A stretch of DNA of 64,000 bases from Bursaphelenchus xylophilus (GCA_904066235.2 CAJFCV020000004.1:12338001-12402000), one strand, 5' to 3'; positions 1 to 12,150 are shown, counted from the stretch's first letter. A program made the numbers and translations. The notes: generated from the sequence alone by a model not told the origin.

Positions 1-50
1 ATTGAACATCTTTTCACTTCAGCGACAAGACCGGCTCAGCAACATTGACC

Positions 51-72
51 TCATTATTTTCCCGGCAGATTA
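51..72. repeat. Fragment of TGTCGGG inverted-repeat family (C)
   Basis: The stretch TCATTATTTTCCCGGCAGAT matches the right terminal part of the family seen complete at 5851-5992 and 49864-50040. Only about 20 bp is present, so it is a remnant or a chance match. Apart from this I see nothing in 1-265; exon 3 of the transthyretin-like gene could not be located there. Confidence 0.4.
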
Positions 73-265
73 ATAACTGTTGACTCTCTCAACTGTGCTT
101 GCAAAACGGAAGTAAATTTTTGCAGAGATGACTATGCGTTCCAACAAAATTGTTTACCTCCTTTTTTACAAAGCATCAGCCATTTTTCCCATAGAATTAT
201 CTACCGTTTCTTCCCATTGCCTCCTCAAATGTAGTCTACCCCAAATGTTTACCCCCTCAACTCAC

Positions 266-815
266 CGGCTCTCCGCCATTTGTGCAGTTGTGGACGATCC
301 GCAGTTCGGGCTCGATGTTTGTCAGCTCGCGGGTTGTACCGTCCAGGAAGAAGGCGCCGATCTCGTCTGTCAATTCCTGGTCGAGCAGCTCGTCGCTGTC
401 AAAGGGGACTGCAAATTGATAAAGGTCACGGTCTGTTTACAATCCCGAAAATCCTGATAAGGAGGTTAGGGAAAAGCAGTAGGGAGAGGCTTGTTGATAT
501 GACAATCTGACTACTGGGGAATTTCCCACTGTTTTTACATCTAATTTTGTGACCAAAACATATCAAAACGCAACTTTTTTGGGGATAGTAACTTTTAGTT
601 TTGCCCTATTGGGCGCAAAAACCAGACATAAAGAAAATTAAGACAGAGGTGCACTTACATCGGTCCTTGTCGTAAATCGAAACCAACGCGTCGACCAATG
701 GACGGCCATTGCACTTCAGCCGTCCTTTTGCCGCAACTCCTTGCACTCGGAACGCTTCTACTGTACACATGCAGCCGAAGAAGGCCAGAAAAGCCAATCC
801 GTGTAGACAATGCAT
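266..815 (-). CDS. Transthyretin-like (TTL/TTR) secreted protein, first two exons
   Basis: Exon 1 is 659-815 (ATG at 815, donor gtaagt) and exon 2 is 266-408 (acceptor tttgcag, donor gtgagt). They join in phase 1 and together give exactly 100 codons. Residues 1-21 form a signal peptide (hydrophobic core LAFLAFFG, likely cut after VEA). A beta-sandwich domain of the nematode transthyretin-like family follows: VQGVAAKGRLKCNGRPLVDA, then D-SDELLDQELTDEIGAFFL, then a TRELTNIEPELRIVHNCTNG block, which is the family's TD..G.F-E.T.I.P.L.I.H.C signature. The family is secreted and extracellular; roles described for members include phagocytic bridging and neuronal maintenance, and none can be assigned here. 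The protein should continue about 40 residues past GEP into an exon to the left, which I could not find, so the model is 3' incomplete. No neighbour suggests an operon. Confidence 0.85.
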
Positions 816-3494
816 GTCGACGATTTTTGTATTGATACTAAGAGGTATTCTAAAGAGAAACAGAAGTTAGTAAGTTTAATGTAGAATGTTGCCGCGAACA
901 AACATCAAATCTTGAGGGAAGAAGGGGCCGATACAGAAAAGTGAAATTCTGGATGGCTGGGGAAAATAATCGAAGACTATTAGGAGCATGCAAATGCTAC
1001 ATGAAGTTAGATTTGACATCATTAACGTTTTGGGGGGCAAAAATATCGGCTAAGACGTCAATGATATATTCTTGGATGCTGCTGAAGGCACCTGGTATGT
1101 CTTTCAGACGGTCTTGGCATTTCCTCTCACCCACGCAAGCTTACAACTACATGAACTCGTTTTTTGATTATTTTGGTTGACGGTTCTGGCCTACAATGTC
1201 AACTACGCGCATTTAGACCTTTTTTTTGTCTCAGCGCCCACTAGGGATGCTAGTTAGCATTATTTGATGATTATTTTGTACACATTCCAAGTCATCGCAA
1301 GAGAACTTCCTAGGAATTCGGGTTACAACGCAATCCTTGCATTACAAGCCAGTCAAAAATCATGACTCTCACTTACTACCACCCCATCACTACAGTATCC
1401 CTTACTTCCTATGTTTTCAACAACATTCTGTCAAGATTCTCCCATCTACGCTTCAACTCCGCCCCAGAACACACGCAACTTTCCCTCCTCAACCTTGAAA
1501 CAGTTGAGGAATTCTCCAGCAATTTCCCCGCTCCAAAACTCTCGCCTCACCCTCAACTCGACTTTCGTTGAAAATAAGCAGGGCAACCCCTTCTAATGTT
1601 ATCAATTCGCGAGGCTTATGAACTTGATAAGTCGGTGCTTGAGAAGCCTCTCGACGAGATTCGAAGCCGCCTTTGTTTTGGGTCCGACCAAAATGAGAGT
1701 GAGAGAGATAACCCGTCGATAATGCCGAGTTTTGTTTATTTTTTTGGAGTTGAAAACTGTCAAGATGAAAGGACAAGGTCACAACAAAGATTTGGAAAGA
1801 AATTGTCTAACCTTTGAACCCTAATCAATGTAAAAGTTTTGCTGTTTGTCAACAAGATCAATGGCGTTTTGAGACAACATCCAAAGATTGAAAAATCAAT
1901 AACATTATCTATAACATACTGTAATTTCAGCATCAAAAACACTCCCCAAAGCCTCTCAAAATTTCCAAACGTAATTTGCACCCAAAAAATTGAGCACTCA
2001 TCTCTTGTTTTGCTCATGAAAACGCGTTCAGACAAGCGAAAGATAAGAATTTCGGGAGCCGGCGGACTACAACAACAAGTCGGTACATAAAAACCACCAA
2101 AGACCCTGATAAAGCGACCGAATTTTTCGCGAAAACAGTTTGTAAATCGAAAAAACGGCTGGTTTTAAGCGCTCAGTTTGAAAGGCAACGGACAATTTTT
2201 AAAAGTCGATGTGAAGCTCGTGATTCACTTGCCTTTCTGTTAAAGTCTAGACTACAAAATCACGCTATACTAGTGGAATATTCCGTGTGCAAAAAAGGCG
2301 ACTTAATTTTATGTTCCTTTTTTTGTTGGGTTGACAGTAAAGGGGTCTAATTGCGAAGGCCATTCTAATTAAAGTTGAGAAAATTGAAGTGATCTGTAGG
2401 GTTAATTTTAGACTTGACTTTCCTGAAACTACATGTTACAAGTCTTGTGATTTGAGCTTGCATTAAAGGTCCATAGTTTGCGGGTAAGTAGGCGGCATCG
2501 CGACGCTTGCTGATCACTTTGGGGAAAGCCGGTATTTGCCGATTTTACCTTACGGTAAGTATTTAAGCCACCTATACTCCAGAAAACGTATTCGCAATAT
2601 CTAAATGCCAAATTCATCGGTAGAGCTTCCTGTTGTAAGCAAATGTTGGCTGATCCGAACATGTACCCAAGGAATCTCCGTTACACTTCGGGCGTTGTCA
2701 ACATCAATCCCCGAAAGTTCCTGCCCGTGATTTTCAACAATCTCTGCCGCGATCATGCAGAAAAAAGACATTTTTTGCCATAACTTTGCTTGTTTCGCGC
2801 ACCGTAAATTAATTATTTGTCGAAACATCTACGGTAGAAGTAGGCACAAGATTTTTCATTTCAAGAAACTTTGGGCTTTTCCCTTGCAACCCTATTAACC
2901 TTATGCGTTTAAAGAAGGTTTATAAATATTTCTTTTCATGGTGCTTCAAGACATTTTTATACAGCCTACGTCGCATATGATCCATTCTTAGCCAGTCCCA
3001 AGGCATAGTTCCTCTTGATCAAAAAAATTTTATGCCTCAATAAATGTAAAATTGGTTTTTAAAAATACCTTTACAAGAGACGTCATTGAGCATTTGAGTT
3101 CATGACGACCAAAAAACATACACGTCATACTCCTCTATTAAAAAATTGGATTCTCATATCACTCTGACCGTAGAAAGCGGCAGTACATAAAAGGCGGTCG
3201 CCTTTTTTATTGCAGTTTGCAATTTAGGGACGTTGTCAAAGATAACAAAGTAAACGAATGGGCAGATAAGGCTGTAAACTTTATGACCATCGCCTTTGAC
3301 TTTTTCACTTTTTTGTTATGGCACAGGAACGTATAAATACATACATATGTGTATTGCAAAGCAGAGCAAAGATAATAAAAACTATTTCTTCATTTCTAGC
3401 TTCTAATAAGTCAAAAAGACTTTCGTCTCGGGACCTTAATCAAAGAGTCTCTGATTTAAAATCCGCTTACAAAAAATACTTTGGTTCATTAGAC
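816..3494. other. Gene-free stretch, no recognised feature
   Basis: About 2.7 kb of moderately AT-rich DNA. Short ORFs occur on both strands (for example 1489-1782 minus and 1596-1817 plus), but I see no recognisable motif, signal peptide or convincing splice pattern. The part next to 815 probably holds the promoter of the transthyretin-like gene. Confidence 0.5.
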
Positions 3495-3507
3495 TCACAC
3501 CTCACTA

Positions 3508-3960
3508 TCAGCAAAAATCAGGCCTCTCAAAGCCCGTATCAACGCCGATAAGAGGCTCCAAGTCATGCAAATTCGCTGAGCTTGCAAAACTTTGGCCTCG
3601 ACTGATCGACCCGATTCCAAGGACAATTTGAAACCCGACCGCAAATCTTTCGTCCCAACGTTCCAAACCGCTGAACACGACAAAAAAATGTCGTGGAATT
3701 TGCGGCAAGAATGCGGTCTGTGTCGGCATTCGGCCTTTGAAATATTTTTGGGTCCCGGGTTGAGAGGTTGAGGCCCTGTCATAATCGTCTTCACTTTCAA
3801 ACAACACCTGATAAGCGTGTGCTTGCAGGGAGGTGAAGAGCAAAGTGTAAGCAGCAACGTACGGTACGTGATGGGGGATTCCCGGAAATGATATGTTGGA
3901 AGTTTGAGCTGTTCGAGAACCTTCTGTTGGGTGCTTCGATTGTCGCAAGTCTGGCCACAA
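3508..3960 (-). other. Possible coding exon, unidentified, strand uncertain
   Basis: This GC-richer block stays open for 150 codons on the minus strand, ending PDFC-stop. A possible acceptor (cttatcag) lies inside it, before VLFESEDDYDRAS. Its composition is protein-like (segments such as FFVVFSGLERWDERFAVGFQ), but I recognise no family. A second minus frame (3495-4016) is also open. A plus frame between about 3835 and 4010 reads GFPEMICWKFELFENLLLG up to a stop. With three competing frames I cannot choose. It could be a 3' exon of the IQ gene to the right, an independent gene, or chance. Confidence 0.25.
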
Positions 3961-4390
3961 AAGAAGACGTGTATTGGCATGAAAATGGAAGAAAATGCGG
4001 TGGAGTTTAGCCTCAAGCTTTGTCCGAAAAGTTGCGAGTCTGCATTTTTATGGATGGAGAAGATAAAAGTTTTGAAATATAATACAAAGAAGTTTAAATC
4101 TTGCAGATTCTGACAAGCCTACTCACTTCTACAAAGGACCCAAAATTTGTGCAGCCTCGCCCTTTGAAAAATCCCAACATTTCTGAATTTTTACAGCTTT
4201 ACAAAATCCTTAAAGTCCCTTCAAAATCCGTGATATCAATAATTATGTGCTAATCAGACAACGCTTACATATATACATGGTATCAGTCACGTATCAACCG
4301 TTTTATACGACGAGATCTCCTCTGAAAATGGATGAGACGTCAAGGCAAGGAAACCTAATGATTAATTTTTGTAAGAAATCTCTTGATTAA

Positions 4391-4834
4391 CAGGGGAAGT
4401 ACTCCAAGTGCGACTCTCAGATTTTGATGAGATTTGGCACAAATTTAGAATAGTTTTTTCTATGATATATGCCAGAATCCTAGTTCGCGCTTTGCAGAAA
4501 CAACCGAGATTTTTAGATCGAAAGTCGGCGAAAATTCAGGACTTTTTGCCGAATTTTGGCATGAATCGTGCCTATTTCTACCGTAAACAATAATGTTTTT
4601 GTAAAAAATCAAAATTTTCCGCATGAAACTGCCAAAGTTATGGCCAAAAAGGTGTTTTCTCTCTTACCGTTCTCCACGTTTAGCGTTCTCTCTCGGCGGC
4701 AAAAAACGTTCGATATCTCGGCGGCGCCCGCAAAGCGCGAGCTAAAACTTTCAGGAATTGATATTTGGTCCATACCCGACGTTTGTGCAAAATTTAAAGA
4801 AAATCTGAGCGTCGCACTTGGAGTACTTCCCCTG
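4391..4834. mobile_element. PIF/Harbinger-like MITE (family A), full length
   Basis: This 444-bp element begins CAGGGGAAGTACTCCAAGTG and ends with the matching inverted sequence CTTGGAGTACTTCCCCTG; the TIR is about 30 bp (one mismatch in GACTCT/GAGCGTC). It is flanked by a TAA duplication at 4388-4390 and 4835-4837. The interior is not palindromic and holds family landmarks: GCAAAGCGCGAGCTA, a TTTCTACCGTAAA block near the middle, and CTCTCTCGGCGGCAAA. It encodes no transposase. A 3-bp TWA duplication is the hallmark of PIF/Harbinger and Tourist-type MITEs; the superfamily assignment rests on that. Confidence 0.85.
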
Positions 4835-4837
4835 TAA

Positions 4838-5850
4838 AATAAATTGCGTAAGAGCAGAGTGTATCATAGAGAAAACACTCTTTTGTGTACCACATTCTGA
4901 TGATCAAGGAGTTTTCATTTTCTAGCCTCAAAAAATATGTTTTCTCACTTGTTTTTGGCACTTTGTTATCGCTTTCACTTCAGATTTCCTTAGAAATCAG
5001 ACACTAAAAAATAGTTTGACCTCAAAGTGATCAAACAGCGATAACTGCCAGTAAAATTCAGAGATCATTTTTTGAAATTTCCTCCTTGGTTTGTGAGGTC
5101 TTCTACCCCCGTAATTTCAACAGTTATAGATTTATTATGATATTTCATTGTTCACAGTAATCGAGGAGTAATTTCAAGAAGGCTCGGTCAGTCTGTCATA
5201 TCTACGCACACTTTTTTATCATCATTTTTGCGTTTTTTTTTTTATTTTCATCACTGTATTTTTGATCAAAAACTACTGTAATTTTCATGGAACGTATGCC
5301 TAACCTAACATGACAAACCGACCGACCCAAAAGTCACTTCATAATAGTAGTTATTAGATTACACGTAGATTATTCTTTGCTGTTGTGGGGCGCTCTCTGA
5401 GAACGGGTTATGTGGAGGAATTGGGCCGATTGGGGTCTTGGGCCTGCAGCGGATCGGTGTTGCTCAGTCTTCTGCGCGTTGCGAACCCTCGCCATACACT
5501 CTGAAATGGTTTTTTGGGTAATTTTGAAAAAAAAATTTTTTTTTGATTTTTTTTGAAAAAAACATTTTTATTTAATGAGCCTTCAAAATCTAAAAAAAAT
5601 TAATTTTTTTGGAAAATTCAAAATTATGCAAATTTTACAAAATTTCCGTGAAATTAAAATTTGCATACTTTTGTCGTATTTTATACAAAAATTAGTCAAT
5701 TTTAAATTTTTTTATGCAAATTTCCAAATTCAATTATGAAAAAATTAGAATTATGCAAATTTTTTGAACTTTTGAAGAATAAAAAATTTTGCTTTTTTGA
5801 CGCATTTTTGTACCTCAAATTTTATGGCGATAACTCAGCTACAAGCCAAT
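4838..5850. other. Gene-free stretch with AT-rich tract
   Basis: No gene is seen. About 5515-5800 is very AT-rich with runs of A and T. The segment 5380-5500 is GC-richer (GGGCCGATTGGGGTC) but has no usable ORF. Confidence 0.5.
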
Positions 5851-5992
5851 ATCAGCCTGTCGGGAAAATAATGTGGATTCGTCGGAGTAAAATTTCTCGC
5901 CTCTAGCGCACCTAATCTCCAGCCGCTGAGAGCCGTCGCAAAGGGCGATTTAAAGGCGATATGAGTCCACATTATTTTCCCGACGGAATGAT
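5851..5992. mobile_element. TGTCGGG inverted-repeat MITE (family C)
   Basis: The left end ATCAGCCTGTCGGGAAAATA continues AATGTGGATTC; the right end carries the complement GTCCACATTATTTTCCCGACGG. The interior (CTCCAGCCGCTGAGAGCCGTCG) recurs at 18125-18240 and 49970. It lies just 3' of the last IQ-gene exon found here. The target duplication cannot be resolved because the ends themselves are palindromic. Confidence 0.75.
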
Positions 5993-6042
5993 AGAAATTT
6001 AAAAAATCACAAAAAAATTTTTTATTATAATTCAAATCCCAC

Positions 6043-9000
6043 CTGAATTTTGGTGGCGGCTTTCTCCGGGGTCATATCTGAATGCGCCGTCGCCGCATTT
6101 TTCTCCGCCTCAATGGCCAGTCTCATGCGTTCGACCCGTTTCATAGCCAAATACCGGCGAATGTAGGACTGTATAACAGTGGCGGCTTGGTTGAGACGGC
6201 GATGCATGTCGTTGCGGTGGAGTCGATAGAACTTTTGGATCTTCTTCGCGGCCTCTTCCACTTCGGCGTCGGGGATTAGGCGGGATTCGGTGGAGGTGGG
6301 CAGGTCTTCGGCGGGAGGGGTTACACGGATCTCAACGGCCTGGAAAATTAAAACATTTTTATTCAATTTTTCAAAAATTCCGAATTTTTTTCGCGTAAAC
6401 GTTCAGAACAAAAAATAGAGCTCGCCAGGTCGCGGCAGACAAATGTAAAGTCAAAAACTCCTACCATTCTGGGTTGAATGTGCTCCAATCGAGCGGTTTT
6501 CATTCGATTATAGCGGCGGACGGCCAGAAAACGGCGAATATGGCTCTGAAATTGGGAGATAATAGGTTCAAAAGGTATTTTCGGCATCCCCAAACAATCG
6601 CAGAGCCGAACAAAACAGTCGAATGAGGAAGTGAGACGTGAATGGGAGCGGGAAATACAATTGAATACCCTTTAACAAAAGTACAGGTATATTGTTTTGA
6701 CAAGCGCAGTACACCGAGTGCGGCGTCCAGATTTTCCTTAAATTTTGCACAGATTTTAGGGGTAGGCCATATAGCAAATACTGAAAATTTTAGCCCATGC
6801 TTTGCAGGGAGAGCCGAGATATTTAACGGCCGAGAGAGTATGGAAAATGCGGAGAGTGGTCAGAGAAAAGAGTGTTTTTGGCCGTATCTTTGTCAATTCC
6901 GTGCGGAAAAAATTGATTTTTTGTGGAAACATTTCTCTCTACAGTAGAAATAGGTGGAAGAACTTTGATGCCAAAATTCGCAAAAAGAGTGTTACATTTT
7001 TTTCAGATTTTGACATAAAATTATCGGTTGCTCCAATGGCCAAGTTGTAAAAAACGGATTAAAATTTGTTCCAAGTTTCATCAAAATCAAGTGTCATACT
7101 TGTAACGTTTGAACTGTAAGCTACAGTGGCGGACCTTTTCACTTGGAGAGTGAGTCATTTTGCTGTATTTTTGATACTTCCTAAAAATCTTAATATTGGA
7201 CCTAAAAATCTCGGTCATTTCTGCAAAGCGCGAGCTGTGAACTTCAGATATGTCATATAGAAAAGTATTCTAAATTTTTGCCAGGTTTTATCAAAACCCG
7301 AGCGTCTTGGATTACTTCCCCGACGCGCCGAAAATCTCCGAAAAATCCCAGTAATCTCGTTTCGAAATCAAAACAACCCTTTCACCAAAATGCAACCTGA
7401 AATAAACCCCTCTTCAGTTGAAGGAAGCAAACTTTAGAAGCGTTTTTAAGAGCCAACCTATTTGTTTTTCCCTTTATTTGTCTAATTTCGAATGAGGCTC
7501 GAGATTTTGCTCACTAATGATCCGATGAGCTAAAAAATAAGACCTGATCTTAGATCGCCTGTCGATCATTACGAAATTTTTGGATCAAGTGGGAAATAGA
7601 GATGAAGAAAGTAATGAAAAAATGATAAAAAATGCTAAAACTTACTTGAAGAACGATGGCGGCTTTGTCGAGTTTTTGCTGACGTTGGCTACGGTAGAAT
7701 CGCTGAAAATAGAAAGTTTATTATAGAGTAAAATTGATCAATATTCGCAAAAAAAAATGCCCGAGACCCAGTGGTAGATTGTCATCAAAATTTTGATAAC
7801 TTTGCAGCATAAGCCACGTTTTTATTCCCGAGAATTTCAACAAGCATTTGTATGACGTTTTCAGCGGTCTTTGGAGGCTAGAGATTATGGAAACTAGGGC
7901 GAGATCTGTCAGTTAAAAAAGTATAAGCAGTATCTTTTGGATTGCTATATTGAAGCAAAGTGCTCGACATCAAAATATCTTTCGTGAATTTTTGCAAAGC
8001 GTGTGCTAAAGATGCCGCAAATTCCGTGGAAAAATATTGCCTAGTGCCATGTTTTAGACTTGTTGGGTGCCACTAATGCAACTCTCGGGATCCCTTTCAA
8101 TTTTACATACATTTCGAGCATAGGCAACATATCAATTGCTCAAAATTTTAGCTCACGCTTTGCAGGGGTGGCCTTGATATTCTATGGCCTTTGCCGCCAA
8201 GAGAGTACACAAAAAGCGGAGAGCTGTCAGAGAGAAGAAAACTTTTGGTCCATATCTTTGCCAGCTTCGCGCGAAAAAAATTGATTTTATCGTGGGAACA
8301 TTACTCTCTACAGTAGAAATAGGCATGAATCTATATATGTTAAAATTCGCAAAACACCGTGACAATATAAAACAAAATTACTTTTCACATGAACTATGTA
8401 TCATCAACGCCTCAGCGTCGCCCTTCGACACTGCCTATCTGAAACGTATCCCTCTGTTCCTAAAGCACCGAAATTGTTATTTGTTTTCGACCCAGATCCC
8501 CACAAAACGAAGGTCTTTTAAAATGCGATTATATCAAAAACGAGTCCCAATTCCACCCTTCTATTTACGTGATTCATTGGACCTGTCGCTCCCCGCCTGA
8601 CGCCGGTCGATTTGTCATATCTTGATCTACGGCAGCACCCTCAATTCACACATTCTCTTGTTTGATCTAATATTATTCGAGTAATTCAAAATTTAAGGCC
8701 AAAATTCCGGAAAAGAATAGAAATAGTGCTAAAAAATGCGGAGTTTGCAAAATTGCCGTTCATCCCCGAAGGCGCTGTCTGTCAATTATGACGGAAGGTC
8801 GACCCTTGTCTCAGGGAATGTCAAAATTTCCAGTTCTCCGCTTCACGGGAACACAGGACAACTGACGCTCGCTGACGTACGCAATGGACTCGATCCATCG
8901 CCTCTCCACTCATATAAACAGAGTAAAAATAGTAAAGATAACGGCTATTTTTAAGGCCCCGCTAGAGCACGACGTCAGAGGCTAAAAGGTTCGCAAAACT

Positions 9001-10897
9001 CGTAAATGTTTTGAGAATTTTTTTTAGATTTTTTTATTTTTGAAAGGTCAAAAGGGCATACAAAAATGATGACGTAGATGGGGGTGTTCGGAATGCTCGT
9101 AAAGTGCCCAAAGCAAACGAAATGTCCGACGGTGGTGCTTATCAATGTTTGCAAATAGCGGCGGTAAAAATATGGAGTCTAACGAAGTTTGGAGCAATAA
9201 TAATAATCAAAAAATAAGTGTGATATGCTTGAAGTGCAACGGTCAAATTTTGATGACATTTGGTAGAAGCTTAGCTTATTCTTTTGTAAGACACATGGGA
9301 GATTTCAAACGCGCGCTTTGCAGAAACGCCGGAGATTTCTAGGTCGAATGTCCCTCCAAGTTTCCGCTCGTTGAATATATTTGATGCCCATGCAAAGCGC
9401 AAGCTAAATTTTATATATTATATATTTTTTTTTCGTTTCTGAATTGATATGTAGCTTATGCCTGAAGCGTGTGAAAACTTTGATAAAAGTCTCTAAAAGG
9501 CCCTCCTCATTCCACGCATTCTCTTGTCTGATAACATCGCTGAACATAAGCAAATCAAACCACTGCAGCTTTAGTACCGTCATATCAAGTTTAAGCCCCC
9601 TAAACAGCTTCATATCAAAATTCTCACCTGAATTTTGGTCGCAGCCCGGTCCTCGCTTCTTCTGTAGATCTTTTGCAACTTTTGCTCCCGATCCAACGCC
9701 TCCAGCTTCTCGGGATTCCCGATAACGGCCCTCAGAAACTCCTCGGCCTCTTTTTGATCGGCCTCGGCGCCCTCACGCAGCGCTTGTTCGTCGATGGGAC
9801 GGCCTGATGTGTACATGTGGCGAAGACGCTCGTATCTCCGCATGGCCAAGAAACGGCGAATATGGCTCTGAAATTTGTTTATTAGACCAACGTCTTTCGA
9901 AGGCAAAGGGAAAATTGTTTAGTAACAGAAAAGAGTGTTTATTTTGAGTTTGCAGAAGTTTCTTGCCGTTAGATACGATAATTGCATCTATACTAACTTC
10001 TAATGTATACTGTTTTGTTGTAAAATACGATGGCTTCATTGAAATTTTCTTTTGTATCACAACGCCAACTAAAGAGGTTCAAAACACAAATTAAATGTAA
10101 AAGAAAAGAATACAGCGAACCAAGAGGTTTATTAGTGAAAATCGAAGCCAAACTAACCTGCAAAACCACCGCAGCATGCTCCAAACGCTGTTGGCGGATC
10201 CCACGTTGGGCCCGGTAGAAGCGCTAGATAGAAAAAGGAAAGTTAAAGGAGTTACAGTCATAGGGGTATAAAAAACAAAAGCCCAACTAACAAGGGAAGT
10301 GGTCCAAGTGCGACGCCTAAATTTTGGTGTAAATTGGCAAAAATTTGAAATAAAGTTTGCGAATTGTAAGACATGCCAAGCTCCTTGCTTCGTGCTACAG
10401 GAATGACCGAGATTTTTAGGTTGGAAGTTGGCAAAAATGCAAGACTTTTTTCTAAATTTTTACATGAAAATCTTCGCGGTTATTTCTTACATAATGAGGG
10501 TAATTTTTCTATAAAAAAATAACTTTTTTCGCACGAAGCTGACAAAGATCTGACCAGTCCACGTTTCTAATACTCCCTCAGCCGCGAAAAGAATATCTCG
10601 GCTGTGCCTGCAAAACGCGAGCTAAAACTCTCAGGAATTTATGTGTGAGATATCCCCCAAATGAATGCAAAATTTAAAGAGAATTTGTACGTCGCACTTG
10701 CAACACTTCCAAAGTAAATTTAAGCCAAATACTCCCCACCAATGTCCATCTCACTTACCTGAATCACAACAGCGGCATGCTCTTCCTGACGAACGCGACG
10801 GTCCTCAAGACCATGGGCACGCTCGAGCTCCATTAAGATCATTGAAAGTTGGTTATAAATAACGAAAAGTCTGGCAGTTTCGGGGATTTTGATTTGT
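6043..10897 (-). CDS. Multi-IQ-motif (calmodulin-binding) protein, partial, six exons
   Basis: Exons in order on the minus strand: 10759-10897, 10158-10223, 9628-9867, 7646-7702, 6465-6545 and 6043-6339. All splice sites are canonical, and every intron between them is phase 0, giving about 293 residues. The first exon reads QIKIPETARLFVIYNQLSMI then HAAVVIQ. Next come alternating IQ motifs: IQ-RFYRAQRGIRQ, LQ-SHIRRFLAMRRYERL, IQ-RFYRSQRQQ, LQ-SHIRRFLAVRRYNRM, then IQKFYRLHRNDM and VIQSYIRRYLAMKRVERM in the last exon, which ends AATKIQ at a donor. IQ motifs bind calmodulin or calmodulin-like light chains. A charged linker (EGAEADQKEAEEFLRAVIGN) separates the first two pairs. The exon at 10897 starts with one nucleotide of a split codon, so there are unseen upstream exons; the 3' end is also open. 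The protein could be myosin-, ASPM- or cilium-related; nothing here decides. Confidence 0.85.
6700..7320. repeat. Divergent family A copy fused to half of a family B palindrome
   Basis: This lies in the 1.1-kb IQ-gene intron between the exons at 7646-7702 and 6465-6545. It begins near GTACACCGAGTGCGGCGTCC, a degraded family A terminus, and has the family's internal GAGAGAGTATGG and CTACAGTAGAAATAGG landmarks. At 7120-7190 it passes into a family B arm (CAGTGGCGGACCTTTTCACT). It ends near GAGCGTCTTGGATTACTTCC. The same composite appears in reverse at 37229-37680, so the fusion was itself copied. Confidence 0.6.
8040..8390. repeat. Degraded family A MITE
   Basis: In the 1.9-kb IQ-gene intron (7703-9627). 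It retains TTTTAGCTCACGCTTTGCAG, GAGAGTACACAAAAAGCGGA and CTACAGTAGAAATAGGCATG, but has lost both recognisable termini. The ORFs running through it are repeat translations. Confidence 0.6.
9220..9425. repeat. Family A MITE fragment
   Basis: Same IQ-gene intron. The start GTGCAACGGTCAAATTTTGATG and CGCGCTTTGCAGAAACGCCG match the left half of the family; the right half is missing after GCAAAGCGCAAGCTAAATTT. Confidence 0.55.
10291..10714. mobile_element. Family A MITE in IQ-gene intron
   Basis: It runs from CAAGGGAAGTGGTCCAAGTG to CGCACTTGCAACACTTCCAA, flanked by TAA on both sides (10288-10290, 10715-10717). It fills most of the intron between the exons at 10759-10897 and 10158-10223. Divergence from the copies at 4391 and 12931 suggests an older insertion. 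Confidence 0.75.
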
Positions 10898-11615
10898 CTG
10901 AAAATGCAACGAAATTAGTGAAATTTGAGAAGTCACCCGGAGGCGGTTTGACGCTCGGAATCAAGTGTAAAAGTTCGCGGAATAAACAAATGAATTCTCA
11001 GAGTGAAGCACGAGGCGTGATTTTTCGAACACGTGGTCAAAAATTTGTCGTAAATTGAATGAGGTGTCTGGAAAATGTAGAACAAAGAGTATACTGTAAG
11101 ATTAAGTCTCATAGCTCAAACTTTCGGCGTAAATTAGGCCAGAAAGCCAAAAATTTATTTTTTCTGCAAAATCTAACCTTTCCTTTGTTCGAAGATCGCT
11201 TCTCCGTGTCCTAAACGCAGCTAATGTTTTTGTCATCAAGACCTTCTTTTAACTCAAAGTTGATCTGCAAGGGTTCAAAAAAACAATGTTTTTTCGCTGA
11301 AAATGCTCTCATCAAGTCGTGTGCACCCACACATTTCAAGTGTTTTGCGCTGGCCACAAGATATAGACGTTAGAATGAAGTGAGTGGAAAAAAATGACAA
11401 AGAAAAGAGGCTCATAGTGCAGAAGATCACCAGGATGATTTAAAAGGTGTGTATTGGGTGATAATTTATAAAAATAAAAGTTGTAGGTCACTTTCCATAG
11501 GACTGAAACGGTTGAAAATTATTTCAGAAGCTTAATATTTCCACCCTGGGCAGTGTGACGTGCAATGCGATGGTGAGATCGCATTTTTCAAAAAAAAATT
11601 CTTTTAAGGCGATGA

Positions 11616-11862
11616 CAGTAGGGGACCTGATACAATGGCAATAAGCTTATAATTTTGCATCCGGGAAGTATCAAAAATGTGGCAAAATACCTCCCGCTAC
11701 AATAAAAAAACTCCGTTTTGAAACCCTTCCCTCACAAAAAGAGCGAGCGCGCTTTTGAAATCGGAGTATTTCCACTTGGAGGGGGAGGCATTTTGCTGCA
11801 TTTTTGATACTTCCCGGATCCAAAATTATACGTTTTTTGCCAGTGGAGCAGGTCCGCCACTA
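11616..11862. mobile_element. Family B near-palindrome
   Basis: The left end CAGTAGGGGACCTGATACAA mirrors GGAGCAGGTCCGCCACTATA at the right end. Inside are the inverted blocks AAGTATCAAAAATGTGGCAA and TTGCTGCATTTTTGATACTT around a loop (GAGCGAGCGCGCTTTTGAAA). The complete family member at 29206-29444 defines its ends. Confidence 0.75.
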
Positions 11863-11999
11863 TAGGTGACAAAAAAGTCTGTATCGTCTCTATCATGACC
11901 CTAGCGCTGATGACATAACGGCTACAGCGGCTAGTGAGGGCAAATTGAAGACTGTAACATCTGATTGGCCGCCTGAAGAGCCAGGTGCTTTTTCAGCGT

Positions 12000-12150
12000 A
12001 CTCTGTCTGCCGCAAAACTCACTGAATACCTAGACTGTCCCTGCTAAGCGCAAGCTAAAATCTTCAGGAATCTGTATCTGGCCTATGCCTGAAATTCGTC
12101 AAAAATTTAAAGAAAACCCAAGCGTTGCTCTTAGGGTACCTCCTTTATAA
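12000..12150. repeat. Family A MITE, right-end fragment
   Basis: It carries GCTAAGCGCAAGCTAAAATC and ends AAGCGTTGCTCTTAGGGTAC CTCC, a degraded right TIR. No left half is seen. The flanking gene-free stretch 10898-12930 otherwise holds only the repeats listed and the GC-rich block at 12380-12770. Confidence 0.5.

Noticed and set aside
1596..1817. Plus ORF with a plausible start (REAYELDKSVLEKPLDEIRS)
   Set aside because: Short, unsupported by splice sites, overlapped by an opposite-strand ORF, and no family recognised.
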